Shown here: positions 1 to 5,518 of the stretch, in pieces
Position numbering within the stretch: position 1 is the stretch's first letter
Layout of the letters: every line of letters starts with the position of its first letter
Assembly (NCBI GenBank): GCA_002392625.1
Contig: DGHJ01000109.1
Coordinates: 2,907 to 8,424 of the forward strand
Direction: 5' to 3'
DNA from: Oscillospiraceae bacterium UBA3851
GTDB taxonomy: Bacteria; Bacillota; Clostridia; Oscillospirales; Oscillospiraceae
DNA: 5,518 nt
Program-made: the position numbers and the translations under genes
The notes under the pieces: generated by a model
Told to the model about the DNA's origin: nothing
The model's database searches: none
What the model saw: only the letters and a program-made list of their open reading frames with translations

Positions 1-429
1 GCTACCACCGTCCTGGACCGCGGCATCTCCGAGATGGGAATCTATCCGGCGGTGGACCCGCTGACGTCCACCTCCCGGCTGCTGGACCCGGCAGTGCTGG
101 GCAAACGGCACTACGACACCGCCCGCGCCGTGCAGCGCGTGCTGCAGAAGTATAAGGAGCTGCAGGACATCATCACTGTGCTGGGCATGGACGAGCTGAA
201 CGCCGAGGACAAGGTGGCGGTCAACCGCGCCCGCCGCATCCAGCGCTTTTTGTCCCAGCCCTTCCACGTGGCAGAGAATTTCACCGGCATGCCCGGCAAA
301 TACGTGACCCTGGAGGAGACCATCCGGGGCTTTGAGGCCATCCTGGGCGGCGAGTGCGACCAGATCCCGGAGCAGGCGTTTTTGATGTGCGGCACCATTG
401 ACGAGGTGCTGGCCAAGCGGGAGAGGTGA
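1..429 (+). CDS. atpD: F1F0 ATP synthase subunit beta, C-terminal part (5' end outside window)
   Basis: This is the catalytic beta subunit of F1, which makes or hydrolyses ATP at the membrane-attached F1 head. Only the last 142 residues are present; the family is usually about 460-470 residues. The frame is open from base 1, and the first residues (ATTVLDRGISEMGIYPAVDP) match the conserved region around the end of the nucleotide-binding domain, followed by LTSTSRLLDP. The C-terminal helical domain contains DELNAEDK (bases 190-213), the local form of the DELSEED motif through which beta contacts the gamma stalk. SQPFHVAENFTG follows, and a typical ending rich in E and K/R. The Walker A and B motifs lie upstream of the window. 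The next gene, atpC, starts three bases after the TGA, the usual beta-epsilon order at the end of an atp operon. Any ATG inside this stretch, such as the one at 34, is internal and not the true start. Confidence 0.97.
   Translation, partial: ATTVLDRGISEMGIYPAVDPLTSTSRLLDPAVLGKRHYDTARAVQRVLQKYKELQDIITVLGMDELNAEDKVAVNRARRIQRFLSQPFHVAENFTGMPGKYVTLEETIRGFEAILGGECDQIPEQAFLMCGTIDEVLAKRER
420..429 (+). promoter_or_regulatory. Ribosome binding site of atpC
   Basis: GAGAGGTGA at 421-429 is close to the consensus AGGAGGTGA. It lies inside the last codons and stop of atpD, and its GAGAGG core ends six bases before the ATG at 433. This supports the chosen atpC start and tight coupling to atpD. Confidence 0.7.
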
Positions 430-432
430 CCT

Positions 433-741
433 ATGGCGGATCGGATCCATCTGCAGATCGTTACCCCCGCGGCCATCGTGGCGGATGAGTGGGTGCGTTA
501 CGTGCGATTGCCCCTGGAGGGCGGCAGCATCGGCGTGCTCCACGGCCACGCGCCGCTTCTGGGCGCGCTGACGGAGGGTGTTTTGAAGTATTCCCAGGGG
601 GATGCGGATTTTTACGTGGCCGTGGGCGCCGGCGTGGCCCACGTGACAGGCGACGCGGTGGTGGTGCTGGTGCGCCGGGCGTCGCGCTCCGACAGCGCCG
701 AGGATGCCCGTCGGATGGCGCGCCAGATGCAAAAAGAATGA
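433..741 (+). CDS. atpC: F1F0 ATP synthase subunit epsilon, short form
   Basis: This encodes the epsilon subunit of the F1 central stalk, which joins gamma to the c-ring and in many bacteria inhibits ATP hydrolysis through its C-terminal helices. The 102-residue product has the N-terminal beta-sandwich: HLQIVTP (residues 6-12), then the signature GSIGVLHGHAPLLGAL (31-46), then strands to about residue 80. In place of the usual two-helix C-terminal domain there is one short charged helix (about 86-102, SDSAEDARRMARQMQKE). The usual length is about 130-140 residues, so the second helix is absent. Downstream bases in the other two forward frames do not encode an alanine/lysine-rich helix, so a simple frameshift is not evident. 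The ATG at 433 is chosen for its ribosome binding site and its fit to the family N terminus. It is probably co-transcribed with atpD. The family call is firm; loss of inhibition is inference. Confidence 0.95.
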   Translation: MADRIHLQIVTPAAIVADEWVRYVRLPLEGGSIGVLHGHAPLLGALTEGVLKYSQGDADFYVAVGAGVAHVTGDAVVVLVRRASRSDSAEDARRMARQMQKE

Positions 742-807
742 ATTTGGAATGTGTGATCGTCTCGGTATGCCGGCGATTTGTCGGCGTACGGAGACGATTC
801 TCAAATT
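741..807 (+). repeat. Long imperfect inverted repeat (hairpin) at the atpC stop codon
   Basis: The inner stem pairs 756-772 with 782-798: 17 positions with one G-G mismatch (764/790) and one G-U type pair (768/786), around a 9-base loop (773-781). An outer 6-bp arm pairs AATTTG (741-746) with CAAATT (802-807) across an unequal internal loop, and its first base is the last base of the atpC stop. No run of T follows the stem, so it is not a classic intrinsic terminator. It could protect the 3' end of the atp transcript, act as a poor terminator, be a copy of a dispersed palindromic repeat, or be a protein-binding dyad. The structure is seen directly; its role is unknown. Confidence 0.7.
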
Positions 808-829
808 GACAGAATAGAAAAGACGACTG

Positions 830-852
830 CGCCCCGGATGTGGGGCGATTTT
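830..852 (+). terminator. Possible rho-independent terminator of the atp operon
   Basis: A perfect 6-bp GC stem pairs CGCCCC (830-835) with GGGGCG (842-847) around a 6-base loop. ATTTT (848-852) follows directly, and then GGG. The short T run makes it a weak candidate. It is nonetheless the best terminator-like element between atpC and addB, and an A-rich stretch (818-821) lies just upstream. If it works, addAB needs its own promoter or read-through. Confidence 0.4.
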
Positions 853-879
853 GGGACAGCGGACGTGAGATCCTGTCCC
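853..879 (+). other. Short inverted repeat in the addB leader
   Basis: GGGACAG (853-859) pairs perfectly with CTGTCCC (873-879), leaving a 13-base loop. It begins directly after the T run of the candidate terminator and ends two bases before the addB ribosome binding site. It has no T tail of its own. It could be a 5' leader stem that affects addB translation, or chance in GC-rich DNA. Confidence 0.35.
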
Positions 880-880
880 C

Positions 881-888
881 AGGGGGTG
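881..888 (+). promoter_or_regulatory. Ribosome binding site of addB
   Basis: AGGGGGTG differs from the consensus AGGAGGTG at one base, and its GGGGG core ends nine bases before the ATG at 896. It fixes the addB start, which also gives a proper N terminus running into the Walker A motif. I could not find a convincing promoter upstream. Confidence 0.6.
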
Positions 889-895
889 GGTTGAG

Positions 896-3800
896 ATGTT
901 ATCCATATGGATCGGCCGGGCCGGATCGGGCAAATCCCGCCGGGTGCTGGAGCAGATGCGCCTGCGGCGGGAGGAGCGCCCTCAGGTGCTGATCGTGCCG
1001 GAGCACGTGTCCCACGAGGCGGAGCTGGACGTCTGCCGGGCGCTGGGTCCCACGGCGTCCCGCTGCGCCGAGGTGCTCAGCTTTCGTTCCCTGGCGGGCC
1101 GGGTGCTTGCCGAGCGGGGCGGTCTGGCGGATTTCACCCTGGACGGCGGCGGCAAGCTGCTGACGGTGCGCCTGGTGCTCCAGGAGCTTCACAGCCAGCT
1201 GAAGGTGTTCGGCCGCCCCTCCCGCCGCTCGGTGTTCCTGCGCCAGCTGACGGAGCTGATCGACGAGCTGTACGCCTATGAGATCGCCCCGGAGACGCTG
1301 TACGAGAGCGTGTCCGACGTGCCCGGCGCCGCCGGGGACAAGCTGCGGGACGTGGCGCTGATCTATGCCGCCTTTGACGGCAAGCTCCGCGCCGGCGGCA
1401 TCGACCGCCGCTCCCGCGTCCAGAAGCTGCGGGACCTGATGGGGGAGTCGTCGTATCTGACGGGGAAGGACGTGTATTTTGACGGCTTCTCCTATTTCAA
1501 CAAGACCGAGGAGTCCATCGTGGAGGCGCTGCTGCGCCGCGGCGGCGACGTGGCGGTGACGCTGCTGGGGGAGCGGGACAACAACGCGCTCTTCGTCAAC
1601 GCCGCCCGTCAGCGCCAGCGGCTTGCCGACATGGCCCGCCGCTGCGGCGTGCCCTGCGAGATCGTCTATCTCGCCGATGGACCCGGCGGTCCCCTGGGCC
1701 ACCTGGAGCGGGGCGTTTTCGGCGCCGACGACCCCTGGGAGGGGGAGCCGGCTGGCATCCGGGTCTACCGGGCCGGCACGGCCTTTACCGAGGTGGAGTA
1801 TGTGGCCCAGCAGATCCGGGAGCTGACGGACGGCGGCGTTTACCGCTTCCGTGACATCGGTGTCATGGCCCGGAACATGGAGGTGTACGGCCCCATTCTG
1901 GAGAACGTGTTCCACCGGGACAACATCCCGGCCTACGTCAGCCGCCGCAGCGACATTCTGGAAAAGCCGGTGCTGACGCTGCTGCTGAGCGCCGTGGACG
2001 CGGTGACCGGCGGCTTCGAGTATGAGGATATGTTCCGCTGCCTGAAGACCGGCATGGCCGGCGTCACGGCGGCGGAATGCGACCTGCTGGAAAATTATGT
2101 CATCACCTGGGAGATCCGGGGCCAGATGTGGCTGCGCGACACGCCGTGGGTGGCCAATCCCGACGGCTACGGCCAGGAGATGACGGAGGAGCGGACGGCC
2201 CGTCTGGCCGAGATCAACGCCATCCGCGACAAAGTCCGCGCCCCGCTTGCCCGGCTCAGCGAAGGGCTGAAGGGAAGCGGCAGCGCGGAGAGTAAGGCGA
2301 AAGCCCTTTACGACTTTGCCGAGAGCGCCGGCGTGCCGGAGACGCTCCGCGCCAAGGCGGAGGAGCTGCTTTTCGGCGGTCAGGCCCAGCTGGCGGAGGA
2401 ATACAGCCAGCTCTGGGGCATCTTCTGCGGCGTGCTGGACCAGTTCGTGGAGATCCTGGGCGACACGCCCCTGGGGGGCGAGGAGTTCGCCCGGCTGCTG
2501 CGGCTGACGCTGGGGGAGTACAGCGTGGGCACCATCCCCGCCACGCTGGACCAGGTGAAGCTCAGCGACACCACCCGCAACGACCGCCACAGCGTGAAAT
2601 GCCTCTTCCTGCTGGGCGCCAACGACCACGTGCTGCCCCAGGTGGACGCCGGCGGCAGCCTGCTGGACGACGAGGCCCGCGAGCTGCTGCAGCAGCGGCA
2701 GATCCTGCTGTCCGACGCCACCTTTGACAAGCTGGACAACGAGCTGCAGAACATCTACGCAGCCCTGGCCCAGCCCACGGAGCGGTTGACCGTCAGCTAT
2801 CCCGTCACGGACCTGAACGGCACGGAGCTGCGGGCGTCCTTCGTGGTGGGCCGCATGCTGAAGCTGTTCCCGGCGCTGACCGTCACCTGTGAGGATCTGG
2901 CGTTCCGCACCCGCGTCCCGGCCACGGCGCTGGAGCTTGCGGGGGAGGACCCCGGCGGCCCCGTGTGGCGGTATTTCGCCGCCGGCGGGCGGTATGAAGC
3001 CGTGCTCGCCGCCATGGACCGGGCCCGCACCATGGGACGCGGGCGGCTGTCACCGGACGCGGTGCGGGTGCTGTACGGCCACACCGTGCGCATGTCCGCC
3101 TCCCGCATGGACCGGCTGCGCAGCTGCCATTTCGGTTATTTCATGCAGTACGGTCTCAAGGCCAGGGAGCGCAAAAGCGCCGGGTTCGAGGCGCCGGAGA
3201 TCGGCACCTTCATCCACTATCTGCTGGAGAACGTGACCCGCGACGTCATGGAACGGGGCGGCTACGGAGCGGTGGACCGGGACGAGCTGCACCGTTTGGT
3301 GAACCACTACGTAAAGCAATATACCTTGACAGAGATCCCCAACTTTTCAGAGAAAAGCGCCCGGTTCCGCTACCTCTTCGGCCGCCTGCGCCACATGGCG
3401 GTGAACGTCATGGAGGATATCGCCGCCGAGCTGGCGGAGTCCGACTTCCGGCCCATCGCCTTTGAGCTGGGCTTCGGCGGGAAGGACGGCGCCCTGCCGG
3501 CCGTCACCGTCCGGGAGGGGGACACCACGCTGTCCGTCAGCGGCAAGGTGGACCGGGTGGACGGCTGGCTGAAGGACGGCAAGCTGTATCTCCGGGTGGT
3601 GGACTACAAAACCGGCCGCAAGACCTTTGACCTGGGCGACGTGGAGGCCGGTCTGGGCATCCAGATGCTGCTGTACCTCTTCACTCTGGCAGACCGGGGC
3701 GCGGCCTATTTCGGCACGCCGGTGGAGAGCGCCGGTGTGCTGTATATGCCGGCCCACGACGTGATTTTGCGCCGGGGCAGGGACATCAGCGACGAGGAGC

Positions 3801-4213
3801 TGGAGCGGGACCTGCGAAAAGAGCTGCGCCGCAGCGGCCTGGTGCTGGACGAGCCGGAGGTGCTGCGGGCCATGGAGCACAGCGCCCTGGAAAACCCCTG
3901 CTATCTGCCCATTTCCAGAAAAAAAGACGGCAGCCTCACCGGCAGTCTGGCCTCGGCGTCCCGGCTGGGCAAGCTGAGCCGCTACGTGGACAGGCTGCTG
4001 CACCAGATCGCCCAGGAGCTGCAGCAGGGCAATATCGACGCCGATCCCTACAACCGCGGCCCCCGCAAGACCGCCTGCACCTACTGCCCCTTCGCCGCGG
4101 CCTGCAATTTCGACGAGGGGCGCGACAGGTGGCACTACCTGCGAAAGCCCAGGGCCGACGAGTTCTGGCAGTTCATCGACACGAAGACGGGAGAGGAGGA
4201 GAGCCATGGCTGA
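896..4213 (+). CDS. addB: AddAB helicase-nuclease, subunit AddB
   Basis: AddB is the second subunit of the AddAB (RexBA-type) complex, which resects double-strand breaks in the cytoplasm and prepares 3' ends for RecA. The 1105-residue product is near the usual 1100-1170. The N terminus carries a Walker A motif, GRAGSGKS (7-14). Helicase-like segments follow: the DIGVMARN region (320-327), LDQVKLSDTTRN (551-562) and LLGANDHVLP (572-581). The C-terminal nuclease has GTFIHYLLE (770-778), FELGFGG, GKVDRVDG (883-890), VDYKTG (902-907) and the Q of GIQMLLY (Q923). Its likely metal and catalytic residues are H774, D889, D903 and K905. Four cysteines, C744 and C1061-x2-C1064-x5-C1070, match the iron-sulphur cluster that clamps this nuclease domain in Bacillus AddB. 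In the family, the AddB motor region is not the active translocase but reads Chi. All key nuclease and cluster residues are present, with no frameshift seen. It overlaps addA by 8 bases. Confidence 0.96.
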   Translation: MLSIWIGRAGSGKSRRVLEQMRLRREERPQVLIVPEHVSHEAELDVCRALGPTASRCAEVLSFRSLAGRVLAERGGLADFTLDGGGKLLTVRLVLQELHSQLKVFGRPSRRSVFLRQLTELIDELYAYEIAPETLYESVSDVPGAAGDKLRDVALIYAAFDGKLRAGGIDRRSRVQKLRDLMGESSYLTGKDVYFDGFSYFNKTEESIVEALLRRGGDVAVTLLGERDNNALFVNAARQRQRLADMARRCGVPCEIVYLADGPGGPLGHLERGVFGADDPWEGEPAGIRVYRAGTAFTEVEYVAQQIRELTDGGVYRFRDIGVMARNMEVYGPILENVFHRDNIPAYVSRRSDILEKPVLTLLLSAVDAVTGGFEYEDMFRCLKTGMAGVTAAECDLLENYVITWEIRGQMWLRDTPWVANPDGYGQEMTEERTARLAEINAIRDKVRAPLARLSEGLKGSGSAESKAKALYDFAESAGVPETLRAKAEELLFGGQAQLAEEYSQLWGIFCGVLDQFVEILGDTPLGGEEFARLLRLTLGEYSVGTIPATLDQVKLSDTTRNDRHSVKCLFLLGANDHVLPQVDAGGSLLDDEARELLQQRQILLSDATFDKLDNELQNIYAALAQPTERLTVSYPVTDLNGTELRASFVVGRMLKLFPALTVTCEDLAFRTRVPATALELAGEDPGGPVWRYFAAGGRYEAVLAAMDRARTMGRGRLSPDAVRVLYGHTVRMSASRMDRLRSCHFGYFMQYGLKARERKSAGFEAPEIGTFIHYLLENVTRDVMERGGYGAVDRDELHRLVNHYVKQYTLTEIPNFSEKSARFRYLFGRLRHMAVNVMEDIAAELAESDFRPIAFELGFGGKDGALPAVTVREGDTTLSVSGKVDRVDGWLKDGKLYLRVVDYKTGRKTFDLGDVEAGLGIQMLLYLFTLADRGAAYFGTPVESAGVLYMPAHDVILRRGRDISDEELERDLRKELRRSGLVLDEPEVLRAMEHSALENPCYLPISRKKDGSLTGSLASASRLGKLSRYVDRLLHQIAQELQQGNIDADPYNRGPRKTACTYCPFAAACNFDEGRDRWHYLRKPRADEFWQFIDTKTGEEESHG
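4194..4199 (+). promoter_or_regulatory. Ribosome binding site of addA
   Basis: A perfect AGGAGG lies inside the last codons of addB and ends six bases before the ATG at 4206. It decides the addA start and shows that addA can bind ribosomes itself while translation of addB runs through the site. Confidence 0.85.
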
Positions 4214-5518
4214 GATCCAACTGACGCCCCAGCAGGCCACGGCGGTCCACGACCGGGGCGGCGCGCTGCTGGTGTCCGCCGCCGCCGGCTCCGGCAAGAC
4301 GAAGGTGCTGGTGGAGCGGCTCTTCGCCTACATGGCCGAGGAGCACTGCAACGTGGACGACTTCCTCATCATCACCTATACCAAGGCCGCCGCGGCGGAG
4401 CTGCGGGGCAAGATTGCTTCGGCGCTGAGCCGCACCGTGGCGGACCGGCCCAACGACGCCCATCTGCGCGCCCAGATGTTTCGGGTCTATCAGGCGGACA
4501 TCAAGACGGTGGACGCCTTCTGCGTCACGCTGCTGCGGGAGAACGTCCATCTGCTGGGCGCGGTGGAGGACCGGTGCCTGACGCCGGACTTCCGCGTGCT
4601 GGACGATCCGGAGGCGGAGCTGCTGCGCGTCCGGGTGCTGCAGCGGGTGCTGGACCGCTTCTACGAGAGGCTGGAGGGCGGCGACGAAAAGGCCGAGCTG
4701 CTGGCCCGGACCCTGGGCGCCGGCCGGGACGACCGGGCGCTGGAGGCGCTGGTGCTGCAGCTCCACGACAAGCTACAGAGTCACCCCTACCCGCTGCGCT
4801 GGCTGCGGGAGGCGGGGCGGATCTGGGCGGACATCCCCGCCGATCTGGCGGACACGGACTACGGCCGGGTCCTCATGGAAAACACGCTGCGCCGCGCCGC
4901 CTTCTGGGCGGAGCGATTGGAGCGGGAGGCGGCGGATTTCCGGGACTGCCCCGGCATCTGGGACAAATACGGACAGCAGTTCCTGGAGGTGGCGGCCCAG
5001 CTGCGCCGGTTCGGCGCGGCCGCCGCTGACGGCTGGGACGCCATGGGCCGCCTGACGGTAGAATTCCCCAGGCTCAGCGGCGTGCGGGACAAGACCCTGG
5101 CCGCGCGCAAGGACCGGGCCAAGGCGGTGTGGGACCGGTGCCGGAAGGAGATGGAGGAAAAGCTGCTCGCGCCCTACCGGGTGACCTCGGCAGAGCATCT
5201 TTCGGACCTGCGGGCCATGGCCCCGGCCATGCTGGCGCTGATGGAGCTGCTGGAGGACTTCTCCCAGGCCTACCGGGCGGAGAAGGTGCGCCGCAACTGC
5301 ATTGATTTTTCCGACCAGGAGCACCTGGCCGTGGCGTTGCTGCTGGATGAAAACGGCGCGCCCACCGAGCTGGCCGAACACGTGGCCGCCCGCTACCGGG
5401 AGGTGATGGTGGACGAATATCAGGACAGCAACGAGGTGCAGAACTGCATTTTCCGCGCCGTCTCCGGCGACGGACGGCGGCTGTTCGCCGTGGGCGACGT
5501 GAAGCAGAGCATCTACCG
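4206..5518 (+). CDS. addA: AddAB helicase-nuclease, subunit AddA, N-terminal part (3' end outside window)
   Basis: AddA is the motor subunit of AddAB: a 3'-5' superfamily 1A (UvrD-like) helicase that in the full protein ends in a second RecB-type nuclease. The frame is open from the ATG at 4206 to the window edge, giving 437 residues of a protein usually near 1200. Motifs in order are the Q-motif-like LTPQQATAV (6-14), Walker A AAAGSGKT (25-32), motif Ia ITYTKAAAAELRGKI (56-70), motif Ib TVDAFC (101-106), IDFSDQEHLA (366-375), Walker B VDEYQDSNEVQ (402-412) and motif III GDVKQSIY (430-437) at the very edge. The later helicase motifs and the nuclease lie beyond the window. The start codon sits inside the addB end (ATGGCTGA, 8-base overlap), so the pair is surely one transcript and probably translationally coupled. 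Codon use matches addB. An alternative identity such as PcrA or UvrD is unlikely because of the addB neighbour and the long insert between motifs Ib and II. Confidence 0.96.
   Translation, partial: MAEIQLTPQQATAVHDRGGALLVSAAAGSGKTKVLVERLFAYMAEEHCNVDDFLIITYTKAAAAELRGKIASALSRTVADRPNDAHLRAQMFRVYQADIKTVDAFCVTLLRENVHLLGAVEDRCLTPDFRVLDDPEAELLRVRVLQRVLDRFYERLEGGDEKAELLARTLGAGRDDRALEALVLQLHDKLQSHPYPLRWLREAGRIWADIPADLADTDYGRVLMENTLRRAAFWAERLEREAADFRDCPGIWDKYGQQFLEVAAQLRRFGAAAADGWDAMGRLTVEFPRLSGVRDKTLAARKDRAKAVWDRCRKEMEEKLLAPYRVTSAEHLSDLRAMAPAMLALMELLEDFSQAYRAEKVRRNCIDFSDQEHLAVALLLDENGAPTELAEHVAARYREVMVDEYQDSNEVQNCIFRAVSGDGRRLFAVGDVKQSIY

Noticed and set aside
738..809. 23-codon open frame whose ATG overlaps the atpC stop (ATGA)
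   Set aside because: The overlap could allow coupled translation, but there is no good ribosome binding site, no recognisable family, and the stretch is explained by the inverted repeat at 741-807.
806..834. TTGACA as a sigma-A promoter for addB
   Set aside because: The -35 hexamer is perfect, but the bases 16-18 positions downstream are GC-rich with no match to TATAAT, so it cannot be supported as a promoter.
899..2629. 576-codon open frame on the minus strand opposite addB
   Set aside because: It mirrors the strongly GC-biased codons of addB, is rich in H, Q, A, G and L typical of antisense frames, has no recognisable domain, and lies under a clear conserved gene.
3347..4297. 316-codon minus-strand open frame over the end of addB and start of addA
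   Set aside because: Antisense shadow: low-complexity composition, no family resemblance, and it spans the junction of two real genes.
4173..5381. Minus-strand open frames (4173-4766, 4773-5381, 4859-5122) and a forward frame (4574-5029) inside addA
   Set aside because: addA is supported by ordered helicase motifs throughout this stretch. The others are G/A/R- or H/Q-rich shadows with no motifs.
1..5518. Mobile element, CRISPR array, tRNA or novel defence system
   Set aside because: No transposase, regularly spaced repeats, tRNA-like fold or accessory gene was seen. All long coding sequence belongs to four conserved housekeeping genes.

Overview
The window is a contiguous, GC-rich stretch of bacterial chromosome with all genes on the + strand. 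It looks like a high-GC member of the Firmicutes, most likely a Clostridia/Oscillospiraceae-type gut anaerobe. That rests on the Firmicutes-style AddB (Walker A at the N terminus, iron-sulphur cysteines around a C-terminal nuclease), the addB-addA gene order known from Bacillus, strong AGGAGG-type ribosome binding sites and heavy G/C third-position codon use. The species assignment is inference only.

Layout: (1) 1-429 is the 3' end of atpD, the F1 ATP synthase beta subunit, cut by the window edge. (2) 433-741 is atpC, the epsilon subunit, three bases after atpD and last in the visible ATP synthase operon. It is short, and the second C-terminal helix appears to be missing. (3) 742-895 is a 154-base intergenic region, lower in GC than its flanks, with three successive inverted repeats: a long imperfect hairpin directly at the atpC stop, a compact GC hairpin followed by ATTTT that may be the operon terminator, and a third 7-bp hairpin just before the addB ribosome binding site. 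(4) 896-4213 is a complete addB. (5) 4206-5518 is the first 437 codons of addA, overlapping addB by 8 bases and cut by the window edge.

The two gene groups are functionally separate. AtpD and AtpC are parts of the F1 rotary ATPase: the catalytic subunit and the central-stalk regulatory subunit. AddB and AddA form the AddAB helicase-nuclease, which processes double-strand DNA ends for RecA-dependent recombinational repair, the role RecBCD has in E. coli. The 8-base overlap and a perfect Shine-Dalgarno inside the end of addB point to coupled translation of the two AddAB subunits.

I found no mobile element, CRISPR array, tRNA, rRNA or recognisable new system. The parts most worth a second look are the shortened epsilon subunit and the structured atpC-addB intergenic region.
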